Notes under the pieces: generated by a model
Told to the model about the DNA's origin: nothing
Seen by the model: the letters and a program-made list of their open reading frames with translations, nothing else
The model's database searches: none
In this document: positions 35,305-45,245 of the stretch, piece after piece
Numbering within the stretch: the first letter of the stretch is position 1
Layout: each line of letters starts with the position of its first letter
Translations under genes and position numbers: made by a program
Source: Bacteroidales bacterium
Lineage (GTDB): Bacteria; Bacteroidota; Bacteroidia; Bacteroidales; UBA932
NCBI GenBank assembly: GCA_012522855.1
Contig: JAAYJQ010000014.1
Location: forward strand, 52,710-116,709
DNA length: 64,000 nt
Reading direction: 5' to 3'

Positions 35305-38186
35305 ATATAAAAAGAATCGCATTTGTTTGGGTCGCTTTGCTGATATCCGTTCAATGCATCGTCCTGCATGCGCAGATCTCTTCTGAAAAAGCTCGCATCG
35401 TGGTGGTCACTGATCTGGGTGGGCAAGATCCCGGCTCCAATGCTGCTTTCGATCCGGATGACACCCAATCGATGGTGCATCTGCTCGTGTGTTCCAACAT
35501 GGTGGACATCGAAGGCATCGTGAGCGCCATGGCTTGGACCACAGAGCCGAACCGCACCAAGTACATCCACAGACTGGTGGAGCAGTTCGCGGAAGTGCTC
35601 CCGAACCTGCACAGGCAGGCTTCTGGCTACCCGACGATTGACCACATCCGTTCCATCGTGAAGCAGGGCCCGCTGGTCGCCCATATGGACGGCGTAGGTG
35701 AGGGGAAGGATACCCCGGGTTCCGATTGGATCATCTCCGTTGTGGACAGGGACGATCCTCGTCCAGTTTGGCTGACCACTTGGGCCGGCATGAGTCCGAT
35801 TGCGCAGGCGCTTTGGAAAGTGAGGAACTCCCGCAGCTCGGAAGAAGTGAAGAAATTCATAAGAAAGGTCCGCATCTACGATGTACTGGGTCAAGACGAT
35901 TGCGGTGCCTGGGTCGCTAAGAATTTCCCGGATATTCTCTACATTCGCAACACGAAAGTCTACGGATGGACTCCAGAGGACGCATGGTTCCAGCGGAATG
36001 TGCAGGCGCGCAAGCCTTTCGGCGAACATTATCCCACGCGGATTTGGTCCTGGGAAGGCGACACGCCGGGCTTTCTATATTTTCTGGCAAACGGACTGAA
36101 TGTCCCTGAACATCCTGAATATGGTGGCTGGGGCGGTCGTTTCAACACTCGGAAAGTCTCAGGTGTACGGGGTATGGGGCAGGCTTTCGGCAATCGCACC
36201 GGAAAAAACGAAACGCGTTTCGATCCCTACTACATGATCGCCAGCGCCCCGGAGGGCGTAGAAGCCGTGAAGCGTTGGGCCCCCGAGATGCTCAACGATT
36301 TCGCTGCTCGCATGCTGTGGACGACGACTGGGGATTTTTCGGCTGTAAATCATCATCCCGTGCCGGTGCTCGATGGTGACAAGAGTCTCCAATGTGTCTT
36401 CAAGACGGTGCAGCCGGGAGGGACCTTGAATTTCGATGCTTCGGAATCGACGGATCCCGATGGCGACAGGTTGTCTTATTCCTGGTCCATCTACAAGGAG
36501 GCCGGCAATTATCAAGGTGATGTGACCGTCGAGGGCTCTTTTTCATCCCGGTGCAAGATCCGGATTCCTACCGATGCTTCCGGACGGGCGATCCACCTGA
36601 TCCTCAAGGTTACCGATAACGGAACGCCGGCCCTCACGCTGTATCGCAGAGTGGTGTTGGAAGTGTCTGGCGAGGCCGTCGGCCCCATCACAAAGACCCG
36701 GGTAACCCAGGGCGAGGTTGAAGGCATCGAAAAGAACGGCATGGGCTATTTCTACGCTGTTCCTTACGGTCAGCCTCCTGTCGGCGATCTCCGTTGGAGG
36801 GAACCCCAGGCCGCAAAGGTCTGGGAAGGAACGTTCAAGGCGACTGAACCCGGCCCTATGGCTCCACAGGCAATAAGGTCAAGACCCGGCCAAGAAAGTC
36901 CGAAAACTTCCGAGAACATTCTCTATTCCAACATCATCACTCCAGCGGTGAAACCAGACGAGGGCCTTCCCGTGATGGTCTGGATCCACGGCGGAGGCTT
37001 TATTACCGGTGATGCGAGTAGTCCAGCTGGCGACAACTTTGCCAGAAGCGGCATCGTCTATGTAGCGATCAACTACCGCATCGGCGCATTGGGTTTCCTG
37101 TCTCTTCCTGAACTGACGGCCGAGTCCCGAAACCACTCGTCCGGAAACTACGGTCTGCTGGACATGATTCTGGCGCTGAAGTGGGTCAAGGACAATATTT
37201 CGGCATTTGGAGGGGATCCGAACAAGGTGACGATCATCGGTGAATCCGCCGGAGCGATTGCTGTGAGCATGCTTTGCGCTTCTCCGCTAGCCAAGGGCTT
37301 GTTCCGGGGAGCGATTTCAGAAAGCGGCGGCAGCTTCTGCCCCGTGGACAGCATCCGCCTGAATAACAACGGTATCCGGGATCTCGCCGGGTCCGAAAAG
37401 TTCGGTCAGGATTTCATGTACCGCATGGGTGCTAATTCCTTGGAAGAAATACGCGCGATGTCTCCCGATAACTGGATCCACGACGTCCGCACCACTGGAG
37501 TAGGCGGATTTTGGCCTAATGTGGATGGATACGTGATTACGGATGACCGGTACAAACTCTATCAGAAAGGGGAATACAACGACGTGAACGTCTTGATCGG
37601 AACTAACTCCGACGAAGGCAGTATGTTCGTGCGTTCCACCACAGTTGCGGATTACCAAAAGGCTATTCGTGACGAATACGGTCCCTTTGCGGATCGGATG
37701 CTGGAACTCTATCCCGCCACTGACGACGAACAGAGCTTCGCGGCTCTTTCCGACATATTCAGAGAAACTGCTTTCGCCTGGCCTTCTTGGGTCTGGGCAG
37801 ATCTCCAAGGGAGGACTGGCAAGGGACGGGTCTACCTCTACTATTTCGACCAATTCCAGGAAAACAATCCGTTCATGCGCGGCCGCATAGCGCGCGGCGC
37901 CGGACACGCTTCCGAGATGGCTTATGTCTTCGGGAACCTCCGGGGAGAGCTTTCAGAAGGGGATAGACAGGTTTCCGAACGTATGTTCCGGTACTGGGTC
38001 AACTTCGTGAAGACTGGCGATCCGAATGGTGAAGGTCTCTTGGAATGGCCTGTCTATGACAAGTCCTCCAAGACCGTGATGTATTTCAAAAATGGAAACT
38101 CCTTAATTGAAACTCCGAATCGTCCCCAATTGGAACTGATGGATGATTACTTCGAATGGAAACGAAACCTTCGCGACCGGAGGTAG
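35301..38186 (+). CDS. fusion of DUF1593/Sde182 nucleoside-hydrolase-like domain and type-B carboxylesterase
   Basis: A 961-residue secreted protein (signal ends near VLHAQ). Residues 30-350 are a DUF1593/Sde182 nucleoside-hydrolase-like domain. It shows VVVTDLGGQDPG with DPDDTQSM (Asp-rich metal site), WLTTWAGMSPIAQAL, VLGQDDCGAW and WEGDTPGFLYFLANGL followed by GGWGGR. Residues 355-455 are its usual Ig-like C-domain (FDASESTDPDGDRLSYSW). Residues 465-961 form a complete carboxylesterase: WIHGGGF, GESAG with S649, E772 in TNSDEGSM and H869 in GAGHASEM. Such a fusion would couple de-esterification with cleavage by the nucleoside-hydrolase-like domain. It begins inside the previous stop codon (ATGA), so the genes are coupled. 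Confidence 0.85.
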   Translation: MNIKRIAFVWVALLISVQCIVLHAQISSEKARIVVVTDLGGQDPGSNAAFDPDDTQSMVHLLVCSNMVDIEGIVSAMAWTTEPNRTKYIHRLVEQFAEVLPNLHRQASGYPTIDHIRSIVKQGPLVAHMDGVGEGKDTPGSDWIISVVDRDDPRPVWLTTWAGMSPIAQALWKVRNSRSSEEVKKFIRKVRIYDVLGQDDCGAWVAKNFPDILYIRNTKVYGWTPEDAWFQRNVQARKPFGEHYPTRIWSWEGDTPGFLYFLANGLNVPEHPEYGGWGGRFNTRKVSGVRGMGQAFGNRTGKNETRFDPYYMIASAPEGVEAVKRWAPEMLNDFAARMLWTTTGDFSAVNHHPVPVLDGDKSLQCVFKTVQPGGTLNFDASESTDPDGDRLSYSWSIYKEAGNYQGDVTVEGSFSSRCKIRIPTDASGRAIHLILKVTDNGTPALTLYRRVVLEVSGEAVGPITKTRVTQGEVEGIEKNGMGYFYAVPYGQPPVGDLRWREPQAAKVWEGTFKATEPGPMAPQAIRSRPGQESPKTSENILYSNIITPAVKPDEGLPVMVWIHGGGFITGDASSPAGDNFARSGIVYVAINYRIGALGFLSLPELTAESRNHSSGNYGLLDMILALKWVKDNISAFGGDPNKVTIIGESAGAIAVSMLCASPLAKGLFRGAISESGGSFCPVDSIRLNNNGIRDLAGSEKFGQDFMYRMGANSLEEIRAMSPDNWIHDVRTTGVGGFWPNVDGYVITDDRYKLYQKGEYNDVNVLIGTNSDEGSMFVRSTTVADYQKAIRDEYGPFADRMLELYPATDDEQSFAALSDIFRETAFAWPSWVWADLQGRTGKGRVYLYYFDQFQENNPFMRGRIARGAGHASEMAYVFGNLRGELSEGDRQVSERMFRYWVNFVKTGDPNGEGLLEWPVYDKSSKTVMYFKNGNSLIETPNRPQLELMDDYFEWKRNLRDRR

Positions 38187-38230
38187 ATTCCTTATTACCT
38201 TGATCCATGTAATATAAACAATCAAAATAT

Positions 38231-41200
38231 ATGTGTACCCGAAAATTTTCAATGATTCTTTTGTCCGCAGTTCTGGCGCTCTGCGCGGGATTTGCCTGCA
38301 CCAGTCCCAAGATTGATCTTGAAGCGAATTTCAAGAACCCGCCCCAGTCCGCCAAGCCTTACACTTGGTGGCACTGGATGAATGGAAACATCTCCAAGGA
38401 AGGTATTACCGCCGATCTGGAGGCTCTGGCCGAGGCCGGAGTGGGCGGCGTGCAATGCTTCAACATCTCCATCATGTCCCGCGGATCGGTGGACTACGGT
38501 TCCGACGAGTGGTACGAACTGACCAATCACGCCATCAATGAGGCCAAGCGTCTCGGGCTTGAGTTCGACATGCACAACTGTCCGGGCTGGTCCTCCACCG
38601 GCGGCAAGTGGATCACGCCTGACCATGCCGGCAAGGAACTTACTTGGACTGTGACCTACGTGACCGGCGGCAAGACGATTGACAGGGTTCTTCCCAAGCC
38701 GAACGAACGTCTTGAACGCTACTGGGATGAAGCCGTGGTAGCCTATCCTTCTCCGAAGAACGATGCCTTAGTAGACAAGTATCTTGCGAAGGCCTTCATT
38801 GACGGTAGGCCCGTCGATCCGGTTTCGCTTTCCATGAACGCCAAGGGCGAACCGATGTCTTTCCAGAGGAGCATTGAACTGGAATTCACCGAGCCGGTGA
38901 CAGCCCAGACCTTCACGGGCTACCTGAGAAACCAACCCACGGCGGCTGACACTGCGAATCTCTCCCAGGCCCGTCAGGGCTTCGGAGGCGGCCCTTCCGG
39001 TCGGGCCCCGACCCTTCGTTTCTCAGAGGACGGCGTTCGCTACTCCGATCCAAAAAATGTTTCCGTCCTCCCGGATGCCGTGTCTTTCGCATCCTTCCCG
39101 GAAACGACGTTCAAATATGTTAAGATCGAGGCTTACGCTCCTGCATGGGTGAGCGGCCTCCAGTTTTCCGGCGCCCCGATGAACGATCAGTTCCTCCGTA
39201 ACGCGAACTATGCGATGAGCGCGGGCGGTGGCGGTGGTGGCTTCGGAAGGAATCCTGCTCCGGCTCCGGCCAAGCAGATCTCCCCCGAGTATCTCATCGA
39301 CCCGACTACCGTCGTGAACATTTCCGAGTACATGGATGCTGGCGGTCGCCTCACCTGGGATGCTCCGGAAGGGGACTGGACCATCGTTCGCCTGGGCTAT
39401 ATTCCCATCGACCGCTACACCAAGATGGGAGCGGATGCCGGCACCGGCCTTGAGGCCGACAAATATAGCCGAGAAGCGATCAAGAGTCACTGGGACAACC
39501 TTTTTCCGAAGCTGATTGAAGGTCTTGAAGACGTTGCCCATCACATTCATGCGGGTCTCCTCATTGACAGTTACGAGGCGGGAAACTGCAACTGGACGCC
39601 CAAGATGCGGGAGGATTTCAAGAATCTCAGAGGCTATGATCTGACGGCTTACATTCCGGCCTTGATCGGCAAGTACGTGGGAAGCGACAACGCTACGCAA
39701 CGCTTCCTGTGGGATTTCCGTCGTACCTGTGCTGATCTCTTCGCTGATAATTATGTGGGCTACATGGCTGAACTGGCCCATGAGCACGACATCCTGCTCT
39801 ACAACGAGCCTTATTATTCCAATATCTTCGACGAGATGCAGGTCGGTTCCCGCGCGGACATCCCGATGGGAGAGTTCTGGGTGAGAACCTATCAAGACCG
39901 GGCCACGCTGAAGATGGCGGCTTCCATTGCCCATGTCAACGGCAACCGGATCGACGGCAACCAGATCGTGGGTGCCGAGATCTTTTCCGGCTGGAGCCCG
40001 GACGCCTCTTACCAGAATTATCCCTACTCTTTGAAGGCACAGGGTGACGATGCTTTCACGATGGGTCTCAACCGGTACATCTTCCATCGTTTCGCCCACC
40101 AGCCGAACAACTATGCCAAGCCGGGAATGTCGATGGGCGACATCGGGTTCCACTTCGACCGTAACAACACTTGGTTCGAGCAGGGCAAGGATTGGCTCTC
40201 CTACATCGCTCGCTGCCAGTACCTGCTCCAGCAGGGAAAGATTGTGTCCGACGCCCTCTACCTGGTCAGCCAGGCGGTGCCCAGCAGTTCGCACGGCCAG
40301 TGGAATCCGGATCTTCCGTTCGGGTATTCCGGTGACGCGCTGAATGCCGAGATGCTGTTGAACGCCGTCTCTGTAAAGGGCGGCAAACTCGTCAACTCAG
40401 AAGGGCTCCGGTACAGCCTGCTGATGCTCCAGAACGAACCCTCCAAGACGATGACCATCGATGTCCTCCGCAAAATTGACGAATATGTCAGCGCGGGCGG
40501 CACCGTGCTGGGATACGCTCCCGTGAGCACGCCGAACCTGAGTCCCGAAGCCGAATTGAAGGAATTCGCCAGCCTGGTCGAGAAACTCTGGGGCGGCATC
40601 GAAAAGGGCGGCGACAAGGCTGTCGGCACAGGACACGTCTATGCGACGGATGACGTGCAATCCGTTCTGGACGCTATCGGCATTGTTCCGGATGTGGAAT
40701 ATTCCTTTGAAGAAGATGCTCCCGTAAACTTCATCCACAGGAATTGTGGCGGTACGGACATCTACTTCCTGGGCAACCATCGCCGCACGGCCGAAAACCT
40801 CATCGTCACCTTCCGGGTGGAAGGCAAGCGTCCTGAATTGTGGGATGCCAACACGGGCGAGATCATCCCTGTCAACGTCTATGATGTTCTTCCCGACGGC
40901 AGGGTTCGGATGGAACTCCAGTTCGATCCGGCCGGATCCTGGTTTGTGATTTTCCGTGAAAAGGCCTCCTCCGACCATTACACTTCCGTCAAGCTCGCCG
41001 ATGAAGATGTCCTCCGCACGACCCCTTTCGAGCCACGCCGGGGTGGATTTTATCCGAACGTACATGACAACTTCACCATCACCATGTGGGTACGCCCCGA
41101 GGCCAACAGTTCCTTGCCAAATATCCAGGGCGTCCGTCCTTCCGGCATCTCTTTTGGCGGCAGTTCCGCGCGTTCCACGCCCTTCGTCCTCGGAAACGCC

Positions 41201-42253
41201 GAGGAACTTTATGGAAAGGGGCACTCCGTTGTCGGGGTGGCGGCCACCAGATCCGGTATCTCCGTGATGGAAAGGGCGGGAGGCATGCAACCCGTGTGCG
41301 TTGCCTCGTCTGTCGACAAGGTTGCCAGCTGGAACCATGTCGCTGTGGTCTATTCCGGCGGTGTTCCCGCTCTGTATGTCAATGGAGAACTGAAGTACAC
41401 CGGAGAGGCGAGTGGAAACATCGTGCATCCGACTTACAAAGATGTGCCGATTTCCCACAACAACTCTTCCGTCGAAGGGGACTTCGCCGGCTACACCGTC
41501 GTAGACCGCGCGCTCACATCAGCTGAAATCAAGGCGGAATTCCAGAAGGGCGAGCCTTTCGGCATCGCTCCTGTCGAAAAGGTCAAGTATGCCTCTAGTG
41601 GCCTATTGTTCTTTGAGAACGGGGAATATACCGCCACAAAGGCTGACGGAAGCGCGGAAATCATCTCCATCAGCGGCATCGCGGATCCGAAGGATCTGAC
41701 GGCTGCCGGGTGGACGGTCAGTTTCCCCGAAAATCTTGGAGCCCCGGCGCAGATTTCTATGCCGAGGTTGGAGGCGCTCCACAAGAACGTGGATCCTGAC
41801 GTGAAGTATTTCTCCGGCACGGCGACCTACACCACGACCTTCAGTCTTGCTGCCGATGAGTTGGAAGGCAAGAAGCTCTTCCTGGATCTCGGAAGGGTCT
41901 ACGTGATCGCGCGTGTGACGCTGAATGGGAAGGAAGCGGGCGTCGCCTGGAAGGCTCCGTTCATGCTGGACATCACGGAGACTGCTGCGGCAGGCGAGAA
42001 CGCGTTGAAGGTCGAGGTGGCGAATCTCTGGACCAACCGGCTGATCGGTGACGCGCAGACACCGGACGTCTATGCTTCGGTAGGAGGCATGCGTGCCGGC
42101 GGAAGTCTCCCGGAATGGTATCTCAAGGGTGAACCGAAACCGGACGACGGAAAGGTCGCGTACTCTGTCGTCAAGTTCTTCGAAGCCGACGAGCCGCTCT
42201 ACGACTCCGGCCTAGTGGGTCCCGTGGTCATTCGTACTGCAATAAGCAGATAG
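38231..42253 (+). CDS. GH106 alpha-L-rhamnosidase with inserted LamG domain, lipoprotein
   Basis: A 1340-residue lipoprotein (signal ends in CAGFAC). GH106 landmarks: NPPQSAKPYTWWHWMNGN (about 36-53), DMHNCPGWSSTGGKW, LIDSYEAGNCNWTPKM and HRFAHQPNNY. Candidate catalytic glutamates are E526 in LLYNEPYY and E583 in IVGAEIFSG, both conserved in the second GH106 of this locus. Residues about 916-1111 form a LamG/concanavalin-like domain (FTITMWVRPEANS ... WNHVAVVYSGG) absent from the other two paralogues; it may bind glycan. A galactose-binding-like jelly roll (LFLDLGRVYVIARVTLNGKEAG) closes the protein. The enzyme should release alpha-L-rhamnose by inversion with calcium, as known GH106 members do. 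Confidence 0.9.
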   Translation: MCTRKFSMILLSAVLALCAGFACTSPKIDLEANFKNPPQSAKPYTWWHWMNGNISKEGITADLEALAEAGVGGVQCFNISIMSRGSVDYGSDEWYELTNHAINEAKRLGLEFDMHNCPGWSSTGGKWITPDHAGKELTWTVTYVTGGKTIDRVLPKPNERLERYWDEAVVAYPSPKNDALVDKYLAKAFIDGRPVDPVSLSMNAKGEPMSFQRSIELEFTEPVTAQTFTGYLRNQPTAADTANLSQARQGFGGGPSGRAPTLRFSEDGVRYSDPKNVSVLPDAVSFASFPETTFKYVKIEAYAPAWVSGLQFSGAPMNDQFLRNANYAMSAGGGGGGFGRNPAPAPAKQISPEYLIDPTTVVNISEYMDAGGRLTWDAPEGDWTIVRLGYIPIDRYTKMGADAGTGLEADKYSREAIKSHWDNLFPKLIEGLEDVAHHIHAGLLIDSYEAGNCNWTPKMREDFKNLRGYDLTAYIPALIGKYVGSDNATQRFLWDFRRTCADLFADNYVGYMAELAHEHDILLYNEPYYSNIFDEMQVGSRADIPMGEFWVRTYQDRATLKMAASIAHVNGNRIDGNQIVGAEIFSGWSPDASYQNYPYSLKAQGDDAFTMGLNRYIFHRFAHQPNNYAKPGMSMGDIGFHFDRNNTWFEQGKDWLSYIARCQYLLQQGKIVSDALYLVSQAVPSSSHGQWNPDLPFGYSGDALNAEMLLNAVSVKGGKLVNSEGLRYSLLMLQNEPSKTMTIDVLRKIDEYVSAGGTVLGYAPVSTPNLSPEAELKEFASLVEKLWGGIEKGGDKAVGTGHVYATDDVQSVLDAIGIVPDVEYSFEEDAPVNFIHRNCGGTDIYFLGNHRRTAENLIVTFRVEGKRPELWDANTGEIIPVNVYDVLPDGRVRMELQFDPAGSWFVIFREKASSDHYTSVKLADEDVLRTTPFEPRRGGFYPNVHDNFTITMWVRPEANSSLPNIQGVRPSGISFGGSSARSTPFVLGNAEELYGKGHSVVGVAATRSGISVMERAGGMQPVCVASSVDKVASWNHVAVVYSGGVPALYVNGELKYTGEASGNIVHPTYKDVPISHNNSSVEGDFAGYTVVDRALTSAEIKAEFQKGEPFGIAPVEKVKYASSGLLFFENGEYTATKADGSAEIISISGIADPKDLTAAGWTVSFPENLGAPAQISMPRLEALHKNVDPDVKYFSGTATYTTTFSLAADELEGKKLFLDLGRVYVIARVTLNGKEAGVAWKAPFMLDITETAAAGENALKVEVANLWTNRLIGDAQTPDVYASVGGMRAGGSLPEWYLKGEPKPDDGKVAYSVVKFFEADEPLYDSGLVGPVVIRTAISR

Positions 42254-42274
42254 TTTTATGGGATGTCCTCGAAT

Positions 42275-43813
42275 ATGAAGAGTCTGCCCGTGCTCATAAT
42301 GTTGATTGTCGGTGCTGCGATGCTGGCATCTTGTGGTCCCAGGGCGATAACGAACGAGGCTCCCAAGCCGCGCGTTATCGTGACCTGTGATCCGGAACTG
42401 GATGACAACAACTCCTTGATTCGCTATTTGCTTTATTCCACGGATTTTGACACCGAAGGCCTCATCTATGCCAGCAGCCAGGTGCATTGGAAAGGGGACG
42501 GAAAAGGAGGCACGCAGTATATTCCCGGAAGAGAATATTCCCGGCCTGGACGCGACCTCGGGCCTCAGACCAGCTGGCGCTGGGCGGAAGATGAACGGTT
42601 CATCGATGATAATGTGGAGGCTTACGGAAGGGCCTATTCGAACCTGAAAGTTCACAACCCGGACTATCCGACGCCTGAGTACCTCAGGTCTATCATCCGG
42701 ATGGGAAACGTGGAGTTCGAGGGTGATATCAGCCAAGACACGCCTGGCTCCGATCTCATTAGGCAGAAGCTGCTCGATGACGATCCGCGCCCTGTTTACA
42801 TTCAGGTGTGGGGCGGTCCCAGCACCGCTTCGAGAGCGCTCAAGTCCATTGAGGAGGAATATTCCGGCGCGGATAACTGGAGTGAGATCAAAGCAAAGGT
42901 TTCCGAGAAAGCAGTTCTCTGCCTTTCCGGCTGCCAAGACACCAGTTTCCCGGATTACGTGCGCCCCAACTGGCCGGATGTCAAGGTGATGATGATCAAC
43001 AAGGGCGTGATTCCCATCGGCTACGGAGCCATGCGGGGTGTTCCGGACCCTTCCGACACGGTGTACTATGCTGCCGAATGGACAGCGGAAAACATCCTGA
43101 AAGGCCCCCTCGGAGCGAATTATCGTGTCTGGGGTGACGGCAAGCAGATGGCACCGGGTGATTTTACAGATTATTTCGGCCTTTCCGGCTACACGGCTGA
43201 AGAGTTGAGCAAGCAGGGCTACTGGGTCTGGACACCGCCCCAGCGCAAGGGCAATTTCATCAGTGAGGGCGACACGCCGATGTTCCTGAATTTTATCGAT
43301 AATGGTCTTCGCGCCTATGAGGATGATACTTGGGGAGGTTGGGCCGGTAGGTTGGGCGAACTTTCCGACAGGGAGATGGCGAACGGCTACACCGTCGCTT
43401 TCGGAACCCGGGGAGGAAAAGATGAAGTCCTGCCCGACTTTGTGCCGGCCGTCCAGAACAGTTTCGCCGCACGGATGAAATGGTCCGTGACGCCCGAATA
43501 TGCGGACGCCAACCATGAGCCGGTCGTCTCGGGCCCTGTCTCGTTGTCTGTCGCTCCCGGGAAGAAACTGAAATTCAAGGTGAAGGCCTTCGATCCGGAC
43601 GGCGATAATCTGACGCTTTCATGGGCTCAGTACAAGGTGTTTGGCGCCTATCAAGGCGATGTATCCATCGACCAGGCAGATCCTTTCCGGCCGGTCGTGA
43701 CGATCCCCGCCGATGCCGGATCCGGCGAAAAAATCCATCTGGTGCTCACGGCTCAGGACGATGGGGAATTCAATCTCGTCACGTATTTAAGAACCATAAT
43801 CACCATTCAATAA
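42275..43813 (+). CDS. DUF1593/Sde182 nucleoside-hydrolase-like lipoprotein
   Basis: A 512-residue lipoprotein. The start at 42275 gives a signal ending in AMLASC; an ATG at 42263 adds four residues. The nucleoside-hydrolase-like core shows VIVTCDPELDDNNSL (Asp-rich metal site), YIQVWGGPSTASRAL, LSGCQDTSFPDYV and ISEGDTPMFLNFIDNGL followed by GGWAGR. The C-terminal Ig-like domain (about 415-512) includes KAFDPDGDNLTLSWAQY. The second of three such proteins in this locus, but without the esterase part. The family was named from a Saccharophagus cellulose-related protein and lacks a proven activity; cleavage of an N- or O-glycosidic bond is inferred from the fold. Confidence 0.83.
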   Translation: MKSLPVLIMLIVGAAMLASCGPRAITNEAPKPRVIVTCDPELDDNNSLIRYLLYSTDFDTEGLIYASSQVHWKGDGKGGTQYIPGREYSRPGRDLGPQTSWRWAEDERFIDDNVEAYGRAYSNLKVHNPDYPTPEYLRSIIRMGNVEFEGDISQDTPGSDLIRQKLLDDDPRPVYIQVWGGPSTASRALKSIEEEYSGADNWSEIKAKVSEKAVLCLSGCQDTSFPDYVRPNWPDVKVMMINKGVIPIGYGAMRGVPDPSDTVYYAAEWTAENILKGPLGANYRVWGDGKQMAPGDFTDYFGLSGYTAEELSKQGYWVWTPPQRKGNFISEGDTPMFLNFIDNGLRAYEDDTWGGWAGRLGELSDREMANGYTVAFGTRGGKDEVLPDFVPAVQNSFAARMKWSVTPEYADANHEPVVSGPVSLSVAPGKKLKFKVKAFDPDGDNLTLSWAQYKVFGAYQGDVSIDQADPFRPVVTIPADAGSGEKIHLVLTAQDDGEFNLVTYLRTIITIQ

Positions 43814-43821
43814 ATTGAAAA

Positions 43822-45201
43822 ATGAATTATAAGAAGTCCCTTTTCGCTTTTGCCGCGCTGGTAGTAAGCCTTGCTTCTTGCGGAGATGAAACGGCTAAAA
43901 TCTCTTCTATTCCAACAGACGGCTTTACCGTGAACGGCGAAAAACCTCGCGTCGTGGTCATGACTGACGGCGAAATCGATGACCATTGTTCCATGGTCCA
44001 TTTCCTGCTGTGTAGCAATGAATTTGAAGTGGACGCCATCATCCAAACCAATTCGATTTTTCAGCGCCAGGGCTGGAGTTCGATCCATTGGATCGAAAAA
44101 CAACTGGATGATTATGAGGTCGTCTACCCCAATCTCAAGGTCCATTCAGCCGATTTCCCGACCCCCGACTATTTCCGGTCCGTGCTTTTCCTCGGCGATG
44201 AGGATTCCACCCATTTGGGACAGGCGCGTGTTCCGTACGTGCCGGGCAGGGAAACGGAAGAGACGCTTGATCCGACACCTTGGCCCAAGACCCCTGGTTC
44301 CGACAAGATTGTGGACCTTCTTTTGGAAGACGATCCCAGAACCGTATTCATACAAGCTTGGGGCGGTGGAAACACGGCTGCCAAGGCGTTCCAGGTCCTC
44401 AAGGACGAGCATCCCGCGGATTATGAGAGGGCCGTGAAGAAAGCGGTGCTTTACAACATCTGGTATCAGGACGGTGGCGGACAGTACATCGAGAAATTCC
44501 ATCCGGACGTGACCATGCTCAACTGCAACAGTTTCGCTGGAACTTGGAATTACAACAGCCAGCGCTACACCAGGGGCTTCGCGGAAGAACTTCTTCACAA
44601 GGATCACGGCCCGCTCGCCGCGAATTACGTACAGGGAGACATCAGTGAAGGAGACTCTCCGTCCTTCTTCTACAACATGGATAACGGCCTCCGTTCCTAC
44701 GAACATCCAACGTACGGAGGGTGGGGCGGCCGATTCAGAAAAGTAGAGGGTTTGAAGAACGTGTGGATCGATACCGGAAAAGGATCGTACTCCAGATGGA
44801 TCGAATACGTCAATCGTGATTTCGAGGCGCGTCTCAATTGGTGTGTTACACCCAAGTACGAGGATGCCTCTCACAGGCCGGACATTGAGATCGTCAGTGG
44901 TCTCGAGATAACCGTCGCAAGTGGCGACACGGTTGTAATCGAGGCGATAGTTTCTTCTTCGGGACGAGGTACGGGAGGTATGACCCAATGGTGGCAGTAC
45001 GAAGAAGCCGGCACCTATGGCGGCTATGTGGACCTTCACCCGTCCTTCAATTCCAGAGAGCCGAACGCCAGGAATACGGTGACTTTCGTGGCTCCAAGGG
45101 TTGACGTTCCCCAGACAATCCACATCATCGCGGAGACCTCCGCGGGTCGCAACCCTTCCCTCGCTGCCTTCAAGCGCGTCATTGTGACGGTTCAGCCTTG
45201 A
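43822..45201 (+). CDS. DUF1593/Sde182 nucleoside-hydrolase-like lipoprotein
   Basis: A 459-residue lipoprotein (signal ends in VVSLASC). Motifs in order: VVMTDGEIDDHCSMVHFLL, VHSADFPTPDYFRSV, FIQAWGGGNTAAKAF, NIWYQDGGGQYIEKF and ISEGDSPSFFYNMDNGL followed by GGWGGR. The C-terminal part (about 355-459) is the family Ig-like domain (WWQYEEAGTYGGYVDL). It lies 8 nt after the previous DUF1593 gene. The two are clearly diverged paralogues rather than recent duplicates, suggesting different specificities. A role in glycan breakdown is inferred from the locus. Confidence 0.83.
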   Translation: MNYKKSLFAFAALVVSLASCGDETAKISSIPTDGFTVNGEKPRVVVMTDGEIDDHCSMVHFLLCSNEFEVDAIIQTNSIFQRQGWSSIHWIEKQLDDYEVVYPNLKVHSADFPTPDYFRSVLFLGDEDSTHLGQARVPYVPGRETEETLDPTPWPKTPGSDKIVDLLLEDDPRTVFIQAWGGGNTAAKAFQVLKDEHPADYERAVKKAVLYNIWYQDGGGQYIEKFHPDVTMLNCNSFAGTWNYNSQRYTRGFAEELLHKDHGPLAANYVQGDISEGDSPSFFYNMDNGLRSYEHPTYGGWGGRFRKVEGLKNVWIDTGKGSYSRWIEYVNRDFEARLNWCVTPKYEDASHRPDIEIVSGLEITVASGDTVVIEAIVSSSGRGTGGMTQWWQYEEAGTYGGYVDLHPSFNSREPNARNTVTFVAPRVDVPQTIHIIAETSAGRNPSLAAFKRVIVTVQP

Positions 45202-45245
45202 AGCCTGATCTTCTTTTAAAGATTTTGACAGGAGATCGGAAGATT

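Noticed and set aside
39023..40294. 423-residue open frame antisense to the GH106 gene
   Set aside because: Rich in Val, His and Arg as expected from antisense codons; the plus-strand GH106 motifs are unambiguous here.
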